64,000 nucleotides of DNA. It comes from Stropharia rugosoannulata (taxonomy: Eukaryota; Basidiomycota; Agaricomycetes; Agaricales; Strophariaceae). Location of the stretch: assembly GCA_028532985.1 (NCBI GenBank), contig JANCIK010000005.1, positions 998,501 to 1,062,500 on the forward strand, given 5' to 3'. The notes beneath the pieces are model-generated. The model saw nothing but the letters and a program-made list of their open reading frames with translations, was not told the origin of the DNA and did not search any database. Both the position numbers and the translations under genes were made by a program. How positions within the stretch are numbered: the first letter of the stretch is position 1; every line of letters begins with the position of its first letter. Positions 46,178 through 59,506 of the stretch are shown here, in pieces.

Positions 46178-48150
46178 TTATACTGAACCGTGCCCCGAGT
46201 CCCTACGTATTATTGAGCCCATTCCTTCGCCATATTCAGTACATTCTCCCCATAGGTCTAGAGAATCAAGCGAGTCTTCCGACGCTATGGAGGTTATCGT
46301 GTAGATTTCTGGGCTTTTCCCCTTCAGCTTTGCTGATAATTTACGCTGACGGAGGTGTATCAGCATGCGGCAAGTAAGAATACCTGTTCCTGCATGAAAC
46401 GGCCTAGTATAAGCAATGTCATCAGTGCTGGCATCGTTAGACATTTTATTGACGTCTTACCCAAATCCAAACCATGGAATACCTGTGACGCCTGCAATCA
46501 TTAGATTGTTGAATATTAGGAGACAAACAACGCTATGTGGGTGTCGTAAGAAACGTGAAGCCTGTCAAGAGAGACGACATAAAACTGACAAAAGAAAGTG
46601 AAGGACGTTACGGGAGACCAGTGCAACAAAGAAGGCCGGCGTTCTATCAGGCAAAATGACGAGTGGTGGCGTGTTTGTTGGTGCCGTAAATTCTTTATAG
46701 AAGGCTTGTAACATGAGAATGAACTCGTAAGCCGTGGCTATGCATAGAAGTGTTTTAGTTAGTATAAGATAAGAACCTTTGCGGAGACACTGACCAGGCA
46801 TCCACAAGGCATATTCGCGGCGGTCGCTTTCCACAGGACACCCAATTGGCCGAACTAGAAGCGTAATGTCTCCGTGTTTTTCGCTTTCTACGGCGTGTGC
46901 AATCATGATCCAGATAAATCCTGCCATTGATATGAAGAAGAGAACACTATTGACAAAGACGATCTTCATGGATTTCAAAAGGAAAACGTCAATGAAGAAT
47001 ATGGCTGATTTTAACGGTAGTGAGTGGGCTGACCTTTTTCGAACGGTCGTACATCATATAAATACGCATCTGCATTACCAACTCCATTGCCCATAGACTA
47101 AATGCTCCTAGAACACGCATGAATGGATCCGCAAAGTCGCACCTGCACAAGGATTACCTCACTTGTCTGCTTCGAGCAATCAGATAACTCACAGGACCTC
47201 GTTGGATACTCCGGGGATAGTGATTCCGTAAATTTGGAGTGCGTCAAATGTGAGATAAAGTATCGTGTAGTAGTGTATCTGTAGAAACATGCTCCAATGA
47301 AGTGCTAATCAATCACCAAGGGTTTAAAACATACGAAGAAATACATGAACTTGGCAAAGCCAAATTTTTGACGCTAGTAACATCACCAACGAATTCAGCC
47401 CGCAATCCCTCACCAGCAACAAGGCAAATTCTCTGACCCATATGTAGGTAACCTGATTGCCTGTCAGTTCGGCACCATCACATCCGGGTAGCTGGAGGAC
47501 TTCTCACCTCATCTTCCAGCATAACGACTGTCGAGACATCAACCATATAGCTCCAGGTAGTCTACGAGATGGGAGTAGCTCACAGTAGTCGTGCAGAACC
47601 CACACTAGGGAAGCAACTATAAAATCATACACATGAGATGATGAGTTCATTTAATAAACAGAGGGCCTGAATAACTCACGTATCACATAGAGGGGAATTT
47701 CGTTCACTCTGTATAGAGAAATAAACTCTGTACGGCTGATAACCGCCATATATCAATACTGTAAGGCTCCAGGCCAGGACTCGTAGATGATGAGAGATCG
47801 TTAACCAGTAACGATGTGGCGGCCAGCGCTCGAGGGTGATCAGTTTCGAGTCTGCGTTTATATACACTACCACGTAGATATTAATAAACTTGGGTTAAAT
47901 ATACAGATGCTGCCAGTGTGTCTAAAAATAGCTTGATTGTACACTGACCACGCATATGCTGTGCGAAGTACGAGAGTAAAGCAACAGGTGATGGTCTAAA
48001 AATGTACTCGTACAATTAGCCTGAGCTAAAGCCTTTGACTATAGTTGTATCTGTCAAGAACTTGCTCACCTGAATTCTAGTACCGGCCTCTTAAGAAGGT
48101 CTAATAGTACAACGTGCCGAATTTGTGCAACGAGAGTCATCATAATCCAG
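46178..48150 (-). CDS. Seven-transmembrane-like fungal membrane protein
   Basis: Several exons encode membrane segments: HYYTILYLTFDALQIYGITI (about 47290), CDFADPFMRVLGAFSLWAME followed by LVMQMRIYMMYDRSKK (about 47150-47035), FVNSVLFFISMAGFIWIMIA (about 46970-46910), and GSYLILTKTLLCIATAYEFI. The C-terminal exon begins TGILTCRMLIHLRQRKLSAK and ends with an acidic/Ser-rich tail at 46178. The x-R-I-Y-x-x-Y-D-x-S-K-K segment after a long helix is typical of a large group of uncharacterised Agaricomycete membrane proteins (DUF6533 and relatives). The 5' exons (47600-48150, for example MTLVAQIRHVVLLDL) are uncertain, as is the start. No function can be assigned. Confidence 0.5.
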
Positions 48151-48610
48151 GAGCGCCGGATGATACGGATACATTCAATATCATCTTACGACGATTGACA
48201 TCTAATCATCCGCAAGGACGATGAAACACCATACTGTGTCACAGTAACCAGATGCCTTATAAATAAAAATTGGATAGCAGTATTTTATTCAATCCAAGTA
48301 CGAAGAAATCGCAGAGTGGCCCTATCGCTGTCAATACAGATAAATAACGTGTCAACAAAGGAGCCGCGTGACTTCTGGTTGCTAACCTTTTATGAATGAT
48401 TTGGCAAAGAAGTATCGAGAAGACAGATAACGTTAACTTCGCACCGAACAAATCATGTTTCTGGTGATTTCAGTGGCATAACTTAAGTGAAGGCCACCCG
48501 TGTACTGAAAATAGATCCTCGCTTACGCGAATTTGAAAGCCAGATTCGGTCCACACTCTAAATCCATAAATTGAACATGCCCTATAGTTCTTTTCAACCC
48601 CTCCTCTATC
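48151..48610. other. Divergent intergenic region
   Basis: About 0.46 kb between the uncertain start of the membrane-protein gene and the start at 48611. No exon is supported. Confidence 0.35.
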
Positions 48611-50569
48611 ATGTCGACTCCAAAGGCACCTCGAGAGCTGCGCCACACAAAAATTTGGCATAGCTTCCCGGACCACAGAAATACGTCGCGGAAGAAAGAT
48701 GACGCGCTCTATCTGGCCTTTCTGAACCATGTCACAAGCTGTAAGGACATGACTCGATTATATGCCAATTCCAGCCAGTTAATCACTTCATACGTAGTCT
48801 CCAACAGGTACAGTCAGGACAGGAACGAAGATAAAGGAGAAGGCCCGTCTACTCAGCGAATGAAAGCCCGGATCAAACGCAAACCACCACCTGTAGCTGA
48901 TGAAGATTATGTCGATCATGTCGAAAAGCAAATGCTTGAGGTCGTTGGCGAATGCCCAAGAGCAGGCGTCCAAAGTGGTTCCAATCAAACTAGTACTTCA
49001 GTAAAGTCGAAAGGCCACTTAACCTCCGAGCCACTGGTTTTACAGGAGGCGCCTGCGGCTATAGACCCCAAAGGAAAAGTGAGTAGAGTCGGCTAGGACA
49101 CCGTCTTCACGCTGTGTTGATACCTTAGCAGCAAATGTCAACTGAGAACGGTCGACGAACAGACACCACACGTAGACTATCAAGACATCGTGCCGAGAAC
49201 CAGACTACCATAGCCGGGAGCTACAACGAGTCACCGAAACCAGGCAAGAGACTAGCAGAGCCTTTGACGCCACCAAGGCCGTTATCTATCAATAAGAAAG
49301 CGAGCCTTCCGGTTAGACCATTGAGTCCGACCAAGCTCCCAGTCAGTCCCCAGAACAATACAAGAAAAGCATCTTCAAGTTATTCAGTAGCGCCCCCACC
49401 ATGTACGACGTCAGGAAAGCCGTCATATACCGCGCATCGCCCGACCGTTCCACGCCGTAATGGCACCTATAATGTACCCAGAGCCCCGGAAGTTACAACC
49501 ACAATGGACGCGACCATGCAAATGACAAAGGATATACAGCCACTACAGCCGAGACGCAGTCCCATGCGTCGCGCAATCACCCATAGATCAGACGTGTTTT
49601 GCTCCGGAAAATCGACCGGCGTGGCGACCGACAAGACACGCATACATAATGACGGACACATCCACGTTCATTTCGGAATGAGCGCCGAGGAGCTGCAATT
49701 GCTGGAGAAGCACCCACAGCCGCGTCGCCCGCCTTTCCAACGAACAATCAGCTTCAGGGATGGTTCCAGAGAGCGGCTTCCGCTCGGTGATATCTCAACG
49801 GCCGAGGATGCGTTAATGCGGTCTCTGTCGGTGTGCAAGCCGTCTGGTCGATTATCACCCAGTCCTAGCCAGTCGAATGCCATTGTGTCTGTTCCACGTA
49901 CTACTTCGCGTGCTGACAGGTCCTCTGCAGCGGAGATACCATTGCGCGGCCGCCCGCCTCTGCGCCGCGAGCCAACTATACGTCCTTCGGCCGACCTCGG
50001 AATGGCGCGTACGGACGACTTTGGGCACCGCGAGGCGTCGACCACAGAGCTTGAGAGTTTCCTCAAGAGGTCGATGTGTGAGTCAGAGACAGACTCAGCC
50101 TTTGAGTTTCCGCTGAGGCCAGGTATGGTGAGTGTACTGATGGAACCCGACAACTCGTTCTGCCACGAGGAGATTGAGGAGCCGGAGAATACCGACCAGC
50201 CGTCTCGCAAGCCGATCCTGGACGACCTGTTTGACGTGCCGCTGACTCCGGATCCGGAGGAGGTCGAGATGATTGCGCGTTCGGCGCCAATTGTCACGCA
50301 GTATCAAGAGCGGAGAAAATATGCTCGATATATGCCCAAGGTACCTAGCCCTATGAATCCCATCCGAGACGGGACGCATGGGGATGCGTGGACCTCCGTT
50401 TTGGATGGGAAGGAAGGCAAATGTTTGAAACACAGGTTGTCCAAGTAAGCGCGTTCAACGTTGGGCATAGTGTTGTTTTCGAAAGTCGGGAGCTAATGAT
50501 GAACATTGCAGATATGGCTTTTGGTACTTGAGCGACTATTTGAGACTTCTGAAGTCCAAGTTTTTCTAG
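48611..50569 (+). CDS. Large intrinsically disordered hypothetical protein
   Basis: The ATG at 48611 starts a short folded-looking N-terminus (HTKIWHSFPDHRNTSRKKDD and DDALYLAFLNHVTSCKDMTR). An intron at about 49080-49131 joins PKGK to QQMSTENGRRTDTTRRLSRH. The next exon encodes about 435 residues rich in Ser, Pro and Arg with many S/T-P sites (LTPPRPLS, VRPLSPTKLPVSP), then a possible helical element HVHFGMSAEELQLLEKH. A final small exon gives GFWYLSDYLRLLKSKFF with the stop at 50569. About 600 residues in total. The composition suggests a phosphorylated scaffold or cell-cycle-type protein, but no domain is recognised. It converges on urease with only 121 bp between stops. Confidence 0.65.
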
Positions 50570-50690
50570 AAATACATCGTATTTCCCCCGTGTAATAGTA
50601 CAGTTTCAGTTAGAAAGACACCTTTGCGAAGTTCCCTGAATAATTCCAAGCCCGGTATACCATACCAGATAAAGTTCCCTCCCGTTAGAC

Positions 50691-53600
50691 CTAAAAGAAA
50701 TTATATGCCCTTGCCAGAGGTACCTTCTCCGCTGGCGGTACGTCCTGCAGCTCCCCATCAGCCGTGACCTTGTACCTCTCCGGGTCAACCTTCATTTCAG
50801 GCGTAGCATCATTCCACTTCATGTCTTTCTTCCCAATATTGCGACATCCCCGAACAGCCACCGCCCGCTTCGCAAGCTTATAAGAGTCGATTATCTTGCC
50901 ATCAAGTGATGCCTGAGATACAAACGCGACGGAGTTGAGAGCCGCAGCAGAGGGTTGTGCACCCCACATCGGCTTCCCGAAGGAGGGTTGCACGGTCGGA
51001 ATGGATGCGTTGGCGTCACCCATCTACACGAGTGCAGTGAGAGAGCTACAGAGAAAATATATTGGGAGATCATACCTTTGCCCATGCAATTACACCTGAT
51101 TTGAGCACCATCTCTGGCTTTGCGCCGAAGTTCTCGGGACGCCACAGTACAAGGTCGGCCAGAGCGCCCACCTTGACCTGGCCCACGTAGTCACTGATCC
51201 CATGAGTGATAGCACTGTCCAAACAACTCATGTCAGAACATACACCAAGGCAAGGCATGTCACTCACGGATTGACGGTATACTTTGCAATGTATCTCTTC
51301 ACCCGCGCGTTGTCCTTGCCCGCAGAGTCACCGAGTCCAGTTAGAGGTCCTCTGATATCACGCATCTTGCTAGCGGTACGCCAGGTCCGGCTCACGACTT
51401 CACCGACGCGACCCATTGCCTGGGAGTCAGAGCTAATCATCGAAATCGCGCCGGAGTCATGTAAGACGTCTTCAGCGGCGACTGTCTCGGCGCGGATACG
51501 CGATTCAGCGAAGGCAAGGTCTTCAGGGATAGCACGGTCCAGGTGGTGACACACCATAAGCATCTGTAAATTTGCCACAGGACCTATTGTCATTCGCAAG
51601 CATAAAATTTGGGTGGAGGACGTACGTCAAGATGCTCATCGAGTGTGTTGTGGGCGTAAGGCCGTGTCGGATTTGTTGAAGACGGGAGCACGTTGGGGAG
51701 CCCACATACAACAATAATATCCGGAGCATGTCCCCCACCTGGCGAAAAGCTATGATGAGAGCCAACCTCGTGTTACTCTAATAATGATATTCACCTGCGC
51801 CTTCAGTATGGTATGTGTGAATCGTGCGTCCACCAAACGCGTCAATTGTGCCTGGATTGGGATCAATCTTAGTACAGCAAAGAAAAGGGGGACTAGAGGT
51901 ACTTACTCTCCACAAACCCACTCTCATTAAGCGTATCCGTATGTATATTCACCTGCACATCGTACTTGTCCCCAACATCGAGACATGCACGGATTGCCGC
52001 GGGAGTGGAGCCCCAATCCTCGTGAAGCTTGAGACCGCATGCACCTGCGCGCACGATATCCTCCATGGCACTTTTACCATCTCCTGCATGTAGTCCGACG
52101 GCGTCGTTGCCCTTCCCGGTGAACCCGAAATTCATGCTCAGCCCGTCTGTTGCCTTTAACATCGTCTCAATATAGAAGGGACTCGAAGTGCACGTCGTCG
52201 CGCAAGTACCGGCGCTGGGACCTGTTCCACCACCCAGAAGAGTCGTTGTGCCTGATGCGAGAGCCTCAAATACCTGGGTTGCGATACATAAGTCATGAGT
52301 AACTCCAAGGAAGTAGTCGATCACATACCTGCTGAGGACAAATGTAGTGTACATGGATGTCGACTGCGCCAGCAGTAAGAATGAGTTTCTCGCCTGCTAT
52401 TACTTCAGTGGAGGAGCCAATGACGAGGTCCGGATGAACGCCTTCCATAACGTCTGGATTTCCTGCCTTGCCGATTGCGTGTATGTGCCCATTTTTCACA
52501 CCAATATCTGCCTGCGGGGTACATTTATTTAGTTTCACAGTCCTCCTCGAAGATGTACACACACCTTGTAAATACCAGACCAGTCGACAACAAGAGCATT
52601 GGTGATGACCAGATCAACTGCCTCTTCTGCAGAGCGGCCCGTGGCTTGACCCATGCCTTCGCGGATAGTTTTACCTATGCGCTGTCAGCATTGCAACGTT
52701 ACTAGTGCCAACAAGACTCACCTCCGCCGAACTTGGCCTCGTCACCATACACTGTCTGTCAATAGAAATCGTCTAGATTCTCATTTGTCACCTGTCGCGG
52801 AGCACGCACATAGTCTTTCTCCACTTCAATCCACAACGATGTGTCCCCAAGCCTCACACGATCTCCTGTAGTTGGCCCATACATCCCAGCATACTCTCGC
52901 CTTCCGATATCAGCCTCTTTGCCCTCTTCGTGAACTTGAGGTATATGCTTGAATCCCTTAGCTACAAGTCCGTTCACGATTGCCGTCACTCTTTCCTCGC
53001 TCGTGTCGACCACGCCAGTGGCGAGCGCGTTCCCTCCGGATACGAGGCGCGAACCAGCAATGGGGACAAGGGAAACGGTGCGCGATGCGCCGGGTTCAAA
53101 GCGCACGGCAGTGCCTGCTGGAATGTCGAGCCGCAGTCCATAGGCTTGCGCACGGTCGAATGCGAGGAGTGCGTTGGTCTCGATGAAGTGGTAGTGGGAA
53201 CCGATCTAGTAGCAAACAGAAACATGTAAGTGGCCGGGGAATCAATACACGTAAACACCGATTCGGCCTTGCACTTGACACATACCTGCACTGGACGGTC
53301 GCCTGTGTTAACGACGCGCAGCTTCGTTCGCTTCCTGCTCTTGTTGATTACAATCCGTCCTGGTGCAACAACCAGAGCTCCCGGCATACGTTCGTCCGCG
53401 TATTCCTCGTCAGGGAGTGGAGGGAATGTACCCTCCTCCGGTAAGGGCAAAAAAGAGCCATACAGAGCCGCTACGAGGTCGCCCTCCTCGGTGCAGATAG
53501 GGTCGTGAACAGTCACGAGAAAGACACTGTAATTGTACCCCGTCTATTTAGACTTCAAGTTATTCCAAGGTGCAGTACTTACCCGTCTTCGAACGTGCCT

Positions 53601-53912
53601 TCGACCTGAATTTCCTTCACTACTCGTACAACGCTTGGGTGGACATGCCGCCTACCCAGCATACGTCGTCCGGCCTGCATCAACTCGGCAACTGAGTGCG
53701 TGCCATCACGAATTAGTTCTTGCAGCTGGGAAGCGATGAGCGCGACGGCTTCAGTCTGGTTCAGCCGCAGGCCACGCGCCAAGCGCTTTTGCGCGAGGAA
53801 TCCTGCCTATACATGCACCTTTTTATTAAACGTTTATGCCTATACCTATGACAGATGTAGGGCGAACCTGGTGCAAGAGGAGCTTTGCCTCGTCGCGTGG
53901 GAGGATGTGCAT
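50691..53912 (-). CDS. URE1: Urease (urea amidohydrolase)
   Basis: This is a complete single-chain fungal urease with gamma, beta and alpha regions in order. The start at 53912 gives [15 protein letters not shown] and [20 protein letters not shown] (gamma). [20 protein letters not shown] and [11 protein letters not shown] follow (beta), then [18 protein letters not shown] (alpha). Nickel-site and active-site motifs are present: [32 protein letters not shown] with the Lys that is carbamylated, [32 protein letters not shown], the flap MVCHHLD, and [14 protein letters not shown]. The stop is at 50691 after ARAYNFF. It converts urea to ammonia and carbamate in the cytosol and needs nickel and accessory proteins encoded elsewhere. 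About eight introns are canonical, and no defect is seen. Confidence 0.97.
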
Positions 53913-54563
53913 CGCGGCTCGCTGTGGTTATACACCAGTTCTTATGGCCCGAGTGAGTCGCTTTCTTCGTTGAACTAGTGCCTTCTCTTACTAAGCTAGT
54001 CTCGTAGGGCTATATGCAATAGTGGTACGTGGAAAGCAACTGGGAAGTGGAAGGAGGCGGGAAAGATAAGGCGATAAGCGAGCAGCGCGTCTACGGTACT
54101 CCTGGCATATGATAGCCGATCAGGACGAGATTAGATCGCTTGAAGTTGATATACGCAGATCATCTATCATCGATCATCTTCAGTACTAGTGCTGACTTGC
54201 CGTAATTGTAATTTACTTTCACTCATCTACAGCTTAATTAATAGCCACAAAGGGACTTTTCAGCCGTAACTAACGACAAGTCTTTGAGGGTATGTCTCAG
54301 AATATCTCTCAGGAACGCAGAGCTCCAATTTGAAGCAACAGATTGGACGTTGGATTACAGTGGATTACACGGCGTTTTAAGCTACATACTAGTAGTATGT
54401 TGTCATATACATACCAACGGTTGGTGAGTATGCTCAGCTATGTATCTACGCGTAGCTTGTCATCCCTCAGTACAGATAAGTGGATTTCATGGTTCATATA
54501 CTACTACCGGCAATACGAGTTGAAACCCGAAATGACCGTTGTACGTATGACCGTTGTACGTAT
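53913..54563. other. Intergenic upstream of urease
   Basis: This stretch holds the urease promoter side and the 3' flank of the dehydrogenase. No gene is seen. A 15 bp tandem duplication (TGACCGTTGTACGTA, twice) lies at about 54532-54561, directly after the dehydrogenase stop. Confidence 0.5.
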
Positions 54564-55416
54564 TCACCACTGGAACTCGTCACCCTTGGGTCCAAAGAAT
54601 TTGGCAGTTGGCGTGTCCTTCTTGACCACTACCAAGTGAAGCAGCCCCTGGGCAGCTTGCAATGGCGTCTCACCACCTTCAATAAAGGCATTTAATTGGG
54701 TCGACGTCAGCCCAGGCGTCACGCAATTAACCTTGATACTCTCCTTCTCCAATTCATAAGCCAAATGAATAGTGTACGAGTTGAGCGCAGCTTTTGTTGA
54801 GCTATACGCGAAGTAGCTGTGGGGGGCATCAGGGCGCGCCAGCCATGAGTTTGATCCAAGTCCGCTTGATACATTTGTGATGGCAGCGAAGCCGTTGATC
54901 GACACGGCCTTCCTGAGCAGGGGTAAGAGAATAGTCGTGGTTTGCACCTGGCCAAAGACATTGGTCTCGTATATGGTGCGCAGAGAGTCGATTGCTACGG
55001 CGGAGGGTTCGCGATTACCACGGCCGTGCAAACTAATCGCGGCATTGTTTACGAGGACGTCTAAGTGCCCTTCAGCAGCTTCAATAGTGGCACGGGCTGC
55101 TTCAATAGTTTCAGGTTTTGTCACGTCCACCACGACGGACTTGACGGTCGAGAGACCTTCCGAATGAAGTGTCTCTCTATAATCATGATAGCATAAGTAT
55201 GTTTGTCAAAATGGCAATCCTTATTGGAATCTTACACTGCTGCTTTTACTGCTGCCTCATTGCGACCCGAGAGATAGACTGTATGCTTCTGTTGCGCAGC
55301 TAAGCGTACGAGCTCGAATCCGATGCCGGTGTTGCTGCCTGTGTCGATTATTGTCAGTTTCCAGAAAGGATCCATTTAAGATGGAAAGTACCAGTGATAA
55401 GGATGACTTGAGACAT
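54564..55416 (-). CDS. Short-chain dehydrogenase/reductase (SDR)
   Basis: The start at 55416 gives MSQVILITG, which splices to a GIGFELVRLAAQKHTVYLSG segment (Rossmann TGxxxGIG-type nucleotide loop split by an intron). Then VVVDVTKPETIEAA, LDVLVNNAAISLHG (NNA motif), the catalytic Ser in AAITNVSSGLGS, the YxxxK in YFAYSSTKAALN, and KVNCVTPGLTSTQLNAF. The stop at 54564 follows GPKGDEFQW. The length (about 250 residues) is normal for a classical SDR. It is an NAD(P)-dependent oxidoreductase; the close of the protein resembles carbonyl-reductase-type fungal SDRs, but the substrate is unknown. Two introns near the 5' end are needed. Confidence 0.9.
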
Positions 55417-58400
55417 TGTGTCTTTGATTGTTCTACTATGACTTTGGATATTTAGAGGACTGCTCAGCGCCCTTTTTCCTGTCTGCTTTTTATACCATCC
55501 GGAATTTATTTTTGAATTACACGTGAACGGGTCCGCAAACAAGGAGAGAGTAGGTCACATAGTGATGCCGACGCCATACGTATGGCGGCATTTCATCACA
55601 TCTGCAGACTGTTATTCCCATTGAACAGCCGAATTCTCACAGGGTGTTCTTATCGATTAGAAACATTATGGAGAGTCACTTTTGCGCCTTCATCGGTTAG
55701 TATTCCTTATACTATGTGTAATTACCTATGACAAAGCCGAAGTATGGCGTCTGCAACGGCTTGTCTAGTATCACGCCTTCTAGGATTGCTTTAATATTTT
55801 TACTGTATACTGCGATGGGAGCCAAAGCCTGAATTTAACTTAATGTAACAGTTAGAAGCGCGGGAGACTTTAGTCACTGCTTAGAGCGCACTATTATTGG
55901 TATTGAAAAGCTGACAACTAACTAGAATTATCACTGGCGTTTAGCTCTGATGTTTGAAACCAAGTTCATGCGATGTTGGTCTGGTACGTTATGAATAAAA
56001 ACCGGGATCTTGGGTTGGCTCGGAATGAGTATTTTGTGAAGCCGATTATGGCTATATACATCAGAGAGTCCCCACAAATCCTATATGACCTTACTATGAT
56101 ACAAAATTGCTATAAGGTACTCTCTTAGGTGTCGTTTTGCGAAAACATTTTAGCGCGCAATATATTACCTTACGGTATTTCCTGTAAACTTCATAACTGC
56201 AATAATCAAGCAATAAGTATTGTGTCGTGTTAAACTAACTTGTCAAATCTGACTAGGCTTACATGTGCCATGATTTTGACTATACCATATCATCAGCATA
56301 TCCGTTATATATAAAAGTATACTCTATTACCATACTTACTCTAAGTTTTAGTTTAAAAAAATTCTGACTAGATATAGCAATTAGAAATAGAACATTTATT
56401 GTATGTATAATATGACACAGTCAATATCAGTGACTGTACTTTTGTATATTAACTGTTGGTAGTAGTATGGTAATGTATTCTTGTTAATGACCTACATATT
56501 AGTATCAAGTTACACCTTTGATACGAGTTCAATATAATATTAGTATAGAATATTATACAATATATTGTACTACAATAATTTCAACCAAGTATCATGAGTA
56601 TCATGTTTATAAAACTGTGGTAAAATGATACATTTTTGTAAACTAATATATCCATAAGGTACGTCATATATAACCCTATACTGAGACACCAATATAACAT
56701 ATACTGATATTTATACACTAATTAGGGCACCTTTTAAAATGTTTTCAAAGATACTAATGAAGATATAGCACTTTGTAACATTGTACATAGACTATAGTGA
56801 TATAAAAGAACATGGTGATCACATAAAGTATTCAAGTGACTACTGATCGGTAGATACCAATGCAAACCAGTGCTAGACGGTAAACCTGCATTCTAGAGCC
56901 ATAACGGGAAAGTTTCACGCATCATGATTCAGGCTTATTGGTCCGGTCCGCGATTGATTCAGAGTCAGTGCGACGTCGACAATATCTCAATGGATACTTA
57001 GTAAATACCTCAGACAGGCTCTCCGGATGCTCATCTCGCCGACCGAAAAGGATGCATACATCGAACTGTCTGGGAGGATGATTCTCGGAGAGGATGAAGG
57101 TCTGCAACCTGAAGAGGTAAGATAAGTTCAGTTGCAGTGACACCACTTTCCGCTCACTAATGCCTTGAAGGCACAGCAACCGCGATCGTCAGGCATGGTA
57201 GAGGGAGCCGAAGGCGGTCATTTTTCGACCTGGAATCTGACTTTGACTGACATAATGTTCGACCAAGAGTACATAAATCTCCGGACATATCACTCTTAGA
57301 TGAACCACTTTGAACAGGGGCAATAGTAAAATTGGAAAGACGATCGGGACTTGATGTAGATGATTGATATTTGATTACGATCAGGAGTTCGGATCTGCAG
57401 ACATCGACGTCAAACTTGGTTGGAGGCAAACTTAGCAGTAGAACATACCCGGAGTTGAAGTTCGGGAGCCTTTCTGTGTTTCTGAGAACGTTCACGCCTT
57501 TTATAAGAAATCCTTACGTTCTCGGGCTAGGATATATGAGGGGGCAGGGGTTGGAGACACGTTGAACGTGTGGAATACGAAGAGTACGCCACAACATTTG
57601 CGCATGATTCATTGCTGGCGGACCTGCAAAGCAATCAGTTTGTCAGCTCTCAGCGACGCATGTATGCACAAACCGTAAGGTCCCTCGATTGTTTTCGAAG
57701 CGAGAACCGTTTCGGACGCGCAGTGTACTACGGGCCAAACGTTAACAGGAGCCTGGTGGTATTACGAAGCTTGCCGTGTGCGCCATGTCTTGTCCTGAGC
57801 GACAGGTGACGCATGCGACAAAATTATGAGGGTGTCCGGTAACAGAGCATATGAATTATTGCCCTGTGCCATACTTACAAAAACTCAAACAGCTCTAGAA
57901 CGAGATGGACAAGGTAAGTACAAGCACGACAAAAACGGGAAAGCGACTCAATGATGTATCATGTGGGATCCAGATCGTTGCCTCGCATAACGCCACACCT
58001 CCCTAATCGTGACCAGAGACCGAGGGCGGGGGATGATGTAAGAGTGGAATAAATGTGGAGAGGTTGGCAGAGGGAGTGAGGGCGTGTATCAAGTCGGGTA
58101 GATCCCACGTCGTTGTTCTGACTAGCTCCCTGACCTGCAAAAGTAGGGCCAAAGTGTTGGGTCTTCTTGTAGACTGGTACTGTGAAAAAAGTGGATGTTG
58201 GCGTTCAGATTCTGTCCCATTGCACGAGATTATATCATCATGCTCTTCACGTTGATTCCAGACCCACCGTGACTGTGCGCTGACTGTGGGCATTGAGAGA
58301 GAGCCACAACAGCCCGAAGTCACATCAAATATGCCTGCCGCGAAAGCTGTTTCGACGGCTCAGCGTGCGGCTAACCGAAAAATGAGCGCTTCCTACTACT

Positions 58401-59183
58401 ACTAGTAGCTCAAGCGCCATATAATGCATCGAGACACCCGTTAGTTAACACCTGCCACTGTACGATGAGCATAAGATACGTACGAGAAATGAACTAATAG
58501 CTGAGGACTTCGATCACACTATTGCCAGGCGAGGTAGTCGTCAATGGAGTAACAGTGGAAGGCTGTGAATTGAACAAGAATTGAAAGCAAATTGAAAAAC
58601 AAAATTGAGTCGAAGACAAGTCGAAGGATAGTCGAACTTTGTCACCGTGGGTCGGCAGAGTGGGCCGGTCAGCCCTTGTGGAGTCCGAGGACTTCGGACT
58701 CTAGTCTCTGCTTTTGCTCTGCTTGGTCTTTTTTTTAGTTTTTCTTACTCACTCTATAACATTATTGTTTCCATCTGCACCTTACCTACAACATTGTCCT
58801 AAAAGACCCTAATACTATCATTATGCACCCTAGTACTAGTAGGTTAGTAAGGTACTTTGAAAGTACAGAGACCTTCAGGGTGAGTCAAGAATACATGTAA
58901 AGGCCCCAGCTGTAATATGCATTTTTGTTAATTTTTACTATTATGATATAAGGAATTCATTTTTTTGTTCAAACTGTAGGTTTTTTATTAATGAAAAATA
59001 CTTTATCAGCTATCTGACAGCAAGGAGGATGTGATTGGCTTTGTTAACAACATCATGGCCATGGTGATTGCCTGTTCATTCAAGAAAACAGTGAAACTGC
59101 TCATGACTTTCATGGAGTGCCCTGGAGGGGGCTTTGCCTGGGGGGTGGGTCACAACTCATGTAGTAAAGTCAGCAAGTTGGCT
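55417..59183. other. Gene-poor region with very AT-rich core
   Basis: From about 55.6 kb, and especially 56.1-56.85 kb, the DNA is strongly AT-rich with almost no open frames. Short frames at 56.9-58.3 kb show no motif or consistent splicing. The segment 58.90-59.18 kb is coding-like in composition (GFVNNIMAMVIACSFKKTVK) but stops quickly and cannot be tied to a family. No tRNA or rRNA was recognised. Confidence 0.4.
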
Positions 59184-59500
59184 GTTGACAGGGCTGCTTT
59201 TTGGCTACAGATGTAAACAGTCAGAAGTTCCGTTAGTGGGTTAGCTGCATGTGGGAAACATGGAGGGACTAGAGTCGAGCCTGGCTTGTAGTCCATAGCT
59301 ATCAGCATGCATCATGACTATAAGTGCCTGCATGCACTGTATTGCGAGAGGGGTTGGTCAGCAAGCTACACAGCCTAAAGTGTATACTTTGGCCATCCAT
59401 GCAAGTGATCCAGGAGGCGTAGAACAGTTAAGCACCAGCAAAGAGTGGTGTGAGTACAGCTGAGCGGGTACCAAAGGCAGTGTGAAGGGCTGTGCGTGCA

Positions 59501-59506
59501 TTGCAA
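59501..59506. repeat. Target-site duplication TTGCAA, left copy
   Basis: TTGCAA borders the inserted element on its left and recurs at 60259-60264. The other palindrome arm has a single TTGCAA at the matching place. Confidence 0.8.

Noticed and set aside
49668..50297. 209-codon minus-strand frame
   Set aside because: Antisense to the large exon of the disordered protein at 48611-50569. Its Ser/Gly-rich translation mirrors the Pro/Arg/Ser codons of the other strand.
57157..57495. 112-codon minus-strand frame in the gene-poor region
   Set aside because: No recognisable domain, no splice partner and a compositionally random translation.
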